Below, one piece after another: positions 7,846-12,500 of a stretch of DNA of 12,500 nt (its first letter is position 1; each line of letters begins with the position of its first letter). Source of the stretch: Botryococcus braunii (lineage: Eukaryota > Chlorophyta > Trebouxiophyceae). Position numbers and translations under genes: made by a program. The notes beneath the pieces are model-generated. The model did no database searches and had not been told where the DNA came from. It was given only the letters and a program-made list of their open reading frames with translations. The DNA lies in contig KV908421.1 in the NCBI GenBank assembly GCA_002005505.1, positions 160,001 to 172,500 of the forward strand, written 5' to 3'.

Positions 7846-10746
7846 TCAACCTACATAGCGTTTAAAGTGTACTGCTTTCCTCTGCTGCAATTGCAACACC
7901 GCCCAGCTTACCCCCCGCCCAAAAAAAAAGGAAAAAAAAAGAAGAAAAAAAGGGAAAGCACGCAGGGAAGTGGGTGATTGTGCGGAGAGGCCCTCAGGGA
8001 CTCCTTGACCGGTGTGGAGACCGCTCTTGCAGCAGCTTACGAGAACCTTGGCCATAAAATTAATCCCCCTGCTGTGCATTCTGAAGGATGGCTGCAATTT
8101 GAGCCCTTCGGCTGTACTTCTTTGGGTCGTGAGAGGGGTCCCTCCCAAGACCATAATCCACCTCGTTCGGACCCCCCAGGACTTGGGGTCTGCCCACATC
8201 AGGTGGGCCTTGTCAACTCCCGGATTGGGCTCGGGGGCCTCTTCCTCTTCAGCGTCAGGCTCGGGCTCGGGCAGAGACACACCCCTCATCTCCGCATCAA
8301 TCTGTTTTGCATCCTTCAAAGACTCCTCCCGGTCAGTTTCTTCTGGCTTCTCGGCTCGCTCTGTCTCAGGTCCCCCAGAGGAGCCGCCATCCGCGCCTCG
8401 AGTGCCTTCCCGCTCCTTTCCCACATCCTCAGGGGTCTCCTCCGCCATCTGTTTTTCTGCAGGCTCCGACTCCTCATTGCTGGCCTCCTTCCCAGCATCA
8501 CGATCGCTGTTGCCACCGCCATTGTCCCTCCATTCCATGTCATCATCCGCCTCAGCAACATGGCCTGGGCCTTCCAGATGTCGTTCCTCCTCCATCCTCT
8601 TTTCGGCCTTCGCAGATGCCTCCCCTCCTCCATGCTCCCCCTGTTTGATGCCTTCCTCCACCACTTTCAGCAGCAGTTCCTGCAAAGCTTGGATGGTCTT
8701 CTGCTTGCGCTCGTCGGGGCCCTGCTCCGGACTCCCCTCGTGCAAACCAGATGGCCCACTGCCATCCGCCCCGGCATCGATCGCGATATCCGGACCGCTC
8801 TCCACTGTGGAGCTTGTCGCATCTGTCTCCCACGACCTCTGGGCCCCTTCGCTCTCAGCCTCCCGAGCCTCCCCCTCGACCTCGGTGCCTCTTTCACCGC
8901 GCTCATTCTCCACCTCTCTCCTTCCTGCAGAGTCTTCACCGCGTACTTCTGCCTTTTGCGCCGGATCTTCCTCTTGCTCAGCTTCTTCGCGCACAACAGC
9001 CTCCCGGCTTGATGCCGCCATGTTGAGTACGTCGCCGCGTCCAAGATGCACCTCACCTCCCTCCGGATGATCATCAAGCGACAGGGAGTCCTGTACCGCC
9101 GGCCCATGCGGTACAGCAGCCTCGGGAATCCGGGGACCTTCCCCGTCTTGTCCTCCGGGGGTTTGGTCCTCGTGCTGATTTGGGATATCCTCCTCAAGCT
9201 CTCCCACTTCCAATCCTGGCTCCCTGGATGCCGCATGGTGTACTGTTTGCTCGTGCGGCATGCTGGCATCCAGGGGACTCGGCACAAGCTGAGGACGGGG
9301 TTCGTCTGGCAAAGCAGCTTCCACTCCGGTGTCTCTCGGGTCTCCTGTGCGGAACCCAGCCCATTCCAAAGGTGCGTCTTCCTCCATGGCAGGGTCTGCG
9401 GGAGTTGTACTCCCTCGAAGCGGTGCCTGTGCACCGCTCTTGGTAGGAGTGGAGATGGCCGGGAGCACAACGTCACGTGGGACTGCAGAATGTGTACCGC
9501 TTATGAGGAAAGGGATGGTACCGCTTGGAAGCCCAGAGGGGCCTTGAAGGGTGCCATCCACACGACTTGCGATGGATGGGGTGGTATCGCTGGGGACGCC
9601 ACCACGGCCTTGGATAGCAGCATCGATACCGCCGGGGAGGCCGCCAGGGCCTTGGAGCGTAGCGCTGGTTCCGCTTTCAAGAGAGGGCATTGTTTCCTTG
9701 GGGTATTCCACATCAAGCCCCGAAGAATCTGCGGCATTGGTCCCTCCAGGCTGGTCAGAGCTCTTGGGAAGTGGGGTTCTGCCTTCTCCTGTCCGCGCAT
9801 TCCGAGACAGCTCCTTCACAAAGTCGTCGACGGCGTCGAATCGGTTCCAGTGGTCCCCTGGGAGTACCGCATCGTGGTGGCGGGCAGATGTTGTCGGCAG
9901 CGGTTGACCAATTGGCAACAGGCCAAGCGGGTCCCCAACCGCCAGTGCCTCGTGGGGGACTGGACCATCGCGCTCGAGTGTGAGCTCGTCGGTGGGGTTT
10001 GACACCAAGGGTACACTGGGGAGGACTTCTTCACCGGGATGAGGACTAGGGTGAGGGATGAGCGCCAATGGTCCCTCTTCCTTCCATCCGAAACCCGCCC
10101 GCGCCGGGCCTGTATGGGTTTCATCGCCGCTGTCCTCAAGAAATGTGGTCTGGGGCTGCAGAACATCGTCGGGGGAGTCATCCGAGGGATCCGTTCCGTC
10201 TGCGGGCAGGGCCAAATCTGGCAGTCCATCCTCCGCCAGGAGGTCATTCTGCAAGGCTTCCTCACGCACATCCCTGTGTTGGTCCCAGGCACCCGCATGG
10301 TAGCCCCGGTCATGGTCTGGACCCACACCAGGCAGTCGCCTGTTCTCGCCGGATGTTTGCCACTGCAGATCTTCTTCTGCGAAGTCCCTGTTCTCATACT
10401 GGGACTGCTCATCCTGAGAGTCCTCCTCTGGGTCAAGTTGGCTCCACTCGGATCTGTCCTCAAGTCTGCTCTGGTGTCCTGAGGATGGCATCCCTTGCAG
10501 ATGTATGGCACGTGATGTATTCCCATTCGCTGTGCATCCAGGAGCAGTACATAGGAGGGGTTGGAGATTCCAGTGTCGGCGACCTGGCAGATGCTGCAGG
10601 GCCTGTCGCAAGGATATCTTCGCTCGGATGTGTATTTGGTGGAGAGTGCTCTCTGGATTTGCAAAACCCACTGTTAGATACCTCTCCTGGGCACAAAGTA
10701 AGAAGTGTGTGAAAAGCGTTGCAAGGTACTGGAGGAGAGTAGGCAC
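7846..10746 (-). CDS. Long acidic, low-complexity protein, partly mis-framed at its ends
   Basis: An uninterrupted frame of 966 codons, by far the longest in the window. Residues about 95-210 are Asp/Glu/Gln-rich; 215-330 Pro-rich with a helix (FDAVDDFVKELSRNAR); 330-455 hold a degenerate 22-residue repeat (TLQGPGGLP, AIQGRGGVP and TLQGPSGLP). Residues 570-845 are strongly charged (Glu, Arg, Lys, Gly) around an amphipathic helix (TIQALQELLLKVVEEGIKQG, about 684-703), ending PEPEPDAEEEEAPEPNPG. It should be largely disordered; no catalytic domain is seen. The first 95 and last 110 residues are doubtful. The ATG at 10746 lies in a likely intron, whose pyrimidine tract mimics a signal peptide, and the last part includes a donor (GTAAGC, 8040-8035) and a T-rich tract. 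A better N-terminus is the exon at 10763-10868; a better C-terminus may end at 8060. Confidence 0.6.
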   Translation of the reverse strand: MPTLLQYLATLFTHFLLCAQERYLTVGFANPESTLHQIHIRAKISLRQALQHLPGRRHWNLQPLLCTAPGCTANGNTSRAIHLQGMPSSGHQSRLEDRSEWSQLDPEEDSQDEQSQYENRDFAEEDLQWQTSGENRRLPGVGPDHDRGYHAGAWDQHRDVREEALQNDLLAEDGLPDLALPADGTDPSDDSPDDVLQPQTTFLEDSGDETHTGPARAGFGWKEEGPLALIPHPSPHPGEEVLPSVPLVSNPTDELTLERDGPVPHEALAVGDPLGLLPIGQPLPTTSARHHDAVLPGDHWNRFDAVDDFVKELSRNARTGEGRTPLPKSSDQPGGTNAADSSGLDVEYPKETMPSLESGTSATLQGPGGLPGGIDAAIQGRGGVPSDTTPSIASRVDGTLQGPSGLPSGTIPFLISGTHSAVPRDVVLPAISTPTKSGAQAPLRGSTTPADPAMEEDAPLEWAGFRTGDPRDTGVEAALPDEPRPQLVPSPLDASMPHEQTVHHAASREPGLEVGELEEDIPNQHEDQTPGGQDGEGPRIPEAAVPHGPAVQDSLSLDDHPEGGEVHLGRGDVLNMAASSREAVVREEAEQEEDPAQKAEVRGEDSAGRREVENERGERGTEVEGEAREAESEGAQRSWETDATSSTVESGPDIAIDAGADGSGPSGLHEGSPEQGPDERKQKTIQALQELLLKVVEEGIKQGEHGGGEASAKAEKRMEEERHLEGPGHVAEADDDMEWRDNGGGNSDRDAGKEASNEESEPAEKQMAEETPEDVGKEREGTRGADGGSSGGPETERAEKPEETDREESLKDAKQIDAEMRGVSLPEPEPDAEEEEAPEPNPGVDKAHLMWADPKSWGVRTRWIMVLGGTPLTTQRSTAEGLKLQPSFRMHSRGINFMAKVLVSCCKSGLHTGQGVPEGLSAQSPTSLRAFPFFLLFFSFFFGRGVSWAVLQLQQRKAVHFKRYVG
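7921..7960. other. A-rich tract (T-rich on the minus strand)
   Basis: Runs of A9, A9 and A7 are separated by GG, GAAG and similar. On the minus strand it is a long pyrimidine tract followed by TTGCAG (AG at 7886-7885), so it can serve as the 3' part of an intron. Paired with GTAAGC at 8040-8035 the intron would be 156 bp, a multiple of three, so the long frame stays open either way. Confidence 0.35.
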
Positions 10747-10762
10747 ATGGGGGGAATCTCAC

Positions 10763-10868
10763 TTGTTGTGGGTTCCAGGTCGCTGAGCAATACTTTTTCT
10801 ACGAAAAATGCGCTTGTGAGAATGGCCGCAAGCAGGATGATTGGCCATACTACAGTGTGTCTGTGCAT
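10763..10868 (-). CDS. First exon of the acidic gene: signal peptide or membrane anchor
   Basis: ATG at 10868-10866 opens a frame whose first residues are basic (MHRH) followed by a 17-residue hydrophobic core (TVVWPIILLAAILTSAFF), then acidic LSDLEPTT. This is a good secretory signal or anchor. An in-frame TGA lies four codons upstream, so this ATG is a true left edge for the frame. Two donors are possible: A|GTGAGA after residue 35 (phase 1, GT at 10762-10761) and AAA|GTATTG after residue 25 (phase 0, GT at 10793-10792). A strong acceptor follows, pyrimidine-rich and ending TTTGTGCCCAG (AG at 10688-10687), with another AG at 10672-10671. The phase 0 donor with the first acceptor enters the long acidic frame directly. 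Unspliced, the frame stops at 10674. Confidence 0.45.
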
Positions 10869-11148
10869 GGAAGTTCAGAGCCTGGGTTTTCCCGGTATCA
10901 ACGGAGCCCCTGTGCAACACAGCACTTAGTCACCAATACGTACTGCCATCAAGAAGTTTTTCTGAAAATGGACCATTTACCATTTATGACGCAATGCTGC
11001 ATTCAGCCAGGGGCCGTTAAGAGCTTTGCGTGCAGCACGGCCTTCTGCCGTACCTCTAACTGGGGTCCACCTTTGCTACCGTGGGATTTCTACAGCCGCA
11101 GCCATGCAATATCCCCTCAGGGAGCAATTAATGAGACAACTGCCACAG
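10869..11148. other. Upstream region of the acidic gene
   Basis: Probable 5' flank of the minus-strand gene that starts at 10868. I see no TATA box or other recognisable promoter element on the minus strand, and no clear exon in either direction. Confidence 0.35.
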
Positions 11149-11505
11149 CTACTTCGGTTTGGAGAGTGATCGGCTTCCATTCTGCAAAGATGGTGCCGAT
11201 GTCCGGTGCTCGGCCTCACATGTAGACAGCATCTGAACCAGCTCCCCCATAAACTCCTGTGAATTTGATGAGAAAGAGGCTACCAATATACCTGGCACTG
11301 TCGGGTTTGATATCGCCAGCTTCACATGGTAGCGATCGTCCATCACTCGTTGGGCCAGGTGATCGAGGGTTTGAAGTTCCCGCCCCGCCGGTGACGACAG
11401 CACAGGCCACTCGCAGGCCGCCGTTCGCATCGTTCCGAAGGAAGCCGTTCGGATCATGCAGCATGATCCATCTTCACGCAAACCAGGTGAGGCATACCTA
11501 AGGAT
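11149..11505 (-). CDS. Coding island with two competing frames
   Basis: Two minus-strand frames overlap here. One (stop at 11149) gives a helical, protein-like product including ELQTLDHLAQRVMDDRYHVK and FSSNSQEFMGELVQMLSTCE. The other (ATG at 11464, stop at 11216) is Gly/Asn-rich (DPNGFLRNDANGGLRVACAV, then VTGGAGTS). In that frame about 41% of codons are purine-N-pyrimidine, which favours it statistically. A good acceptor (T-rich, ending CAAATCCTTAG, AG about 11507-11506) supports an exon start at 11505 in the first frame. I cannot decide between them and recognise neither. It may be the 3' end of a gene lying upstream of the acidic-protein gene on the same strand. Confidence 0.3.
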   Translation of the reverse strand: MLRYASPGLREDGSCCMIRTASFGTMRTAACEWPVLSSPAGRELQTLDHLAQRVMDDRYHVKLAISNPTVPGILVASFSSNSQEFMGELVQMLSTCEAEHRTSAPSLQNGSRSLSKPK

Positions 11506-11694
11506 TTGGTAAAATTTGTACAAGAACAAATCAAACCGCAATGAAAGTTCCGAAATCGTTGTTGTAGCGCGTGTCTCGCTTTGAGAACCTATTTATGTTA
11601 CACCAGCGTCAAACTCACACCTCGTTGTGTAGGGCTTGAACGCTTTCTGTTCGTTCTTTATTGAGGTGTCGAACTCTGTCGAATCGCGTCTGCT

Positions 11695-11892
11695 CTAATA
11701 TATTATGTTTGCTATTTTTTGGCTTTCCAGCATGACTCCGTGCCAATAGTTCATTGTACGCCAGGCTATGAACGGTCGAACTAGATCAAGTTTACAAAGA
11801 TAGGCGAGAAATGCTTTCCTTACCGGGGTCAGGAAGACAAGCAAGGAGACAAGTCTCCATGTATGCCTGCCATCGTGTTCAGAGTGCATCAT
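11695..11892 (-). CDS. Short frame with hydrophobic segment, possible first exon
   Basis: An ATG-led frame of 65 codons (ATG at 11892). It starts MMHSEHDGRHTWR and continues with a hydrophobic stretch (LVSLLVFLTP). A GTAAGG donor follows at 11823-11818, exactly after the Pro codon. It could therefore be a signal-anchor first exon for the island at 11149-11505, though the phase does not match the best acceptor there. Unspliced it ends at 11695. The family is not recognised. Confidence 0.17.
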   Translation of the reverse strand: MMHSEHDGRHTWRLVSLLVFLTPVRKAFLAYLCKLDLVRPFIAWRTMNYWHGVMLESQKIANIIY

Positions 11893-11935
11893 TTCCAGCC
11901 AACCTCGTAGCTTTGGGACAGCCGGTCCATGCGGG

Positions 11936-12391
11936 TTGGTTCTTTTGAAGCGTAGTTTCGGGAAGGGTCCCTATAGAAGGATTCGACCTTCTCAATCAAG
12001 GATGTATGTTACCAATGCATATCCCAGGCATATGCAGAGCATCCATGAGCTCGGTGTGCGTCTAGAGACCAATGGCACACTCCCCTCATGTGCCACTTGC
12101 CGGCCTAATTGTCTCCGCCATCCTCTAAGAATGGAATTTTCGCCCTATCCACAGCATCACAATCCTTTCTTCGGGAGAAGCTGCAATGCCCACAGATCCC
12201 TGGTTTGTGCTGCAACGCGGGAGGAACATGGAAACGTTCCTGCCTCCAAAGCAAGGAAGAAAGGCCCAGATGACCGGTACTGGCGTGTTTATCAAGTGAA
12301 TGTCCAAGTGGACAAAGACCTTGGAAAGGTTGGTTGTCCTGATTCACCTCCATGTGTTGTTGAATCGGGGAGCTTGTGTAAGGCTTGCTGA
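11936..12391 (+). CDS. Cys-containing open frame, unknown
   Basis: 151 codons are open to TGA at 12389-12391, with no ATG at the left edge (first codon TTG), so it is probably an exon or a partial frame. The product contains Cys pairs (CATCRPNC, CNAHRSLVC, CPDSPPC, CKAC). A charged part lies before the end (KARKKGPDDRYWRVYQVNVQ, then VDKDLGK), where about 58% of codons begin with a purine. Spacing of the Cys pairs does not match a zinc-finger family I know. The opposite strand has an 82-codon frame at 12105-12353 that is less coding-like. Confidence 0.28.
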   Translation: MVLLKRSFGKGPYRRIRPSQSRMYVTNAYPRHMQSIHELGVRLETNGTLPSCATCRPNCLRHPLRMEFSPYPQHHNPFFGRSCNAHRSLVCAATREEHGNVPASKARKKGPDDRYWRVYQVNVQVDKDLGKVGCPDSPPCVVESGSLCKAC

Positions 12392-12436
12392 TCAGCGTGC
12401 TCTCTCAGTCAAGGCCGATGCAAGATAAAGCAACAT

Positions 12437-12500
12437 ACAAAATGCAAGATGAAACGAGATGCATATTGTATTTTGCATCTCGTTTCATCTTGTGTCTTGT
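12437..12500. repeat. Long inverted repeat reaching the window edge
   Basis: Bases 12445-12463 and 12474-12492 are perfect 19-bp reverse complements around a 10-base loop (TATTGTATTT). Pairing continues outward to 12437 and 12500 with three non-Watson-Crick positions (two of them G-T), so at least 24 of 27 pairs match. The window ends here, so the arms may be longer. A related ATGCAAGAT motif also sits at about 12418. It may be a miniature inverted-repeat element or a transcript hairpin. Confidence 0.88.

Noticed and set aside
7978..9070. Long + strand open frames opposite the acidic gene (about 345-350 codons)
   Set aside because: They are Ser/Pro/Leu-rich mirror products of the acidic minus-strand frame. 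They lack helix or motif structure, and the minus strand has the 22-residue repeat and the signal exon.
10687..10746. Signal-peptide-like start of the long minus frame (MPTLLQYLATLFTHFLLC)
   Set aside because: The hydrophobic residues come from a pyrimidine-rich tract ending in CCCAG, which is better read as the 3' end of an intron following the exon at 10763-10868. It is not fully excluded.

Overview
The window looks like eukaryotic nuclear DNA. There are no bacterial-style operons or ribosome binding sites. Coding signal comes in short islands flanked by GT and AG splice-type sites, and very long CA/GT and GA dinucleotide tracts take up more than 1 kb in total. I cannot name the organism. 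A microsatellite-rich alga or alveolate (for example a chromerid or dinoflagellate) and an animal with GC-rich third codon positions are both possible. Every gene model below is inferred by eye from codon bias, protein-like composition and splice consensus, so exon ends are provisional.

Layout. Bases 1-1430 hold no gene I can support, only two perfect inverted repeats, a G-run cluster and a weak dUTPase-like reading frame. Bases 1708-2154 hold a strongly coding-like exon (about 90% G/C at third positions, an NPxY motif) that runs without a stop into CA and GA tracts. Bases 2155-3080 are featureless. From about 3.1 to 5.2 kb there are + strand exon candidates. The best model joins 3723-3810, 4246-4437 and 5158-5223 into a leucine-zipper (bZIP-like) protein, and both of its introns carry very long CA or CA/GT tracts. 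Bases 5538-6050 are a 26-bp minisatellite that grades from decayed to nearly identical units. Bases 6620-6799 (-) are a small basic reading frame. Bases 6885-7248 are a CG/TG compound repeat, followed by a + strand exon candidate (7271-7404) ending at a consensus donor.

The largest gene is on the minus strand (about 10868 down to 8060 or 7846). A signal-peptide-like first exon at 10763-10868 seems to splice into a very long acidic, low-complexity reading frame. The coding frame appears to change near both ends of that frame, at a Cys-rich CxxC...CxxC segment near its N-terminus and at a G6 run near its C-terminus. This suggests unmodelled introns or indels. Beyond it lie weaker coding islands at 11149-11505 (-), 11695-11892 (-) and 11936-12391 (+). 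The window ends inside a long, nearly perfect inverted repeat (12437-12500).

I see no complete known biological system. The most interesting points are the zipper gene whose introns are filled with CA/GT repeats able to pair with each other, the apparent loss of the invariant bZIP DNA-contact residues, a nearby array of twelve TGACG-type half-sites, and the secreted acidic protein with a frame-shifted zinc-finger-like N-terminus.
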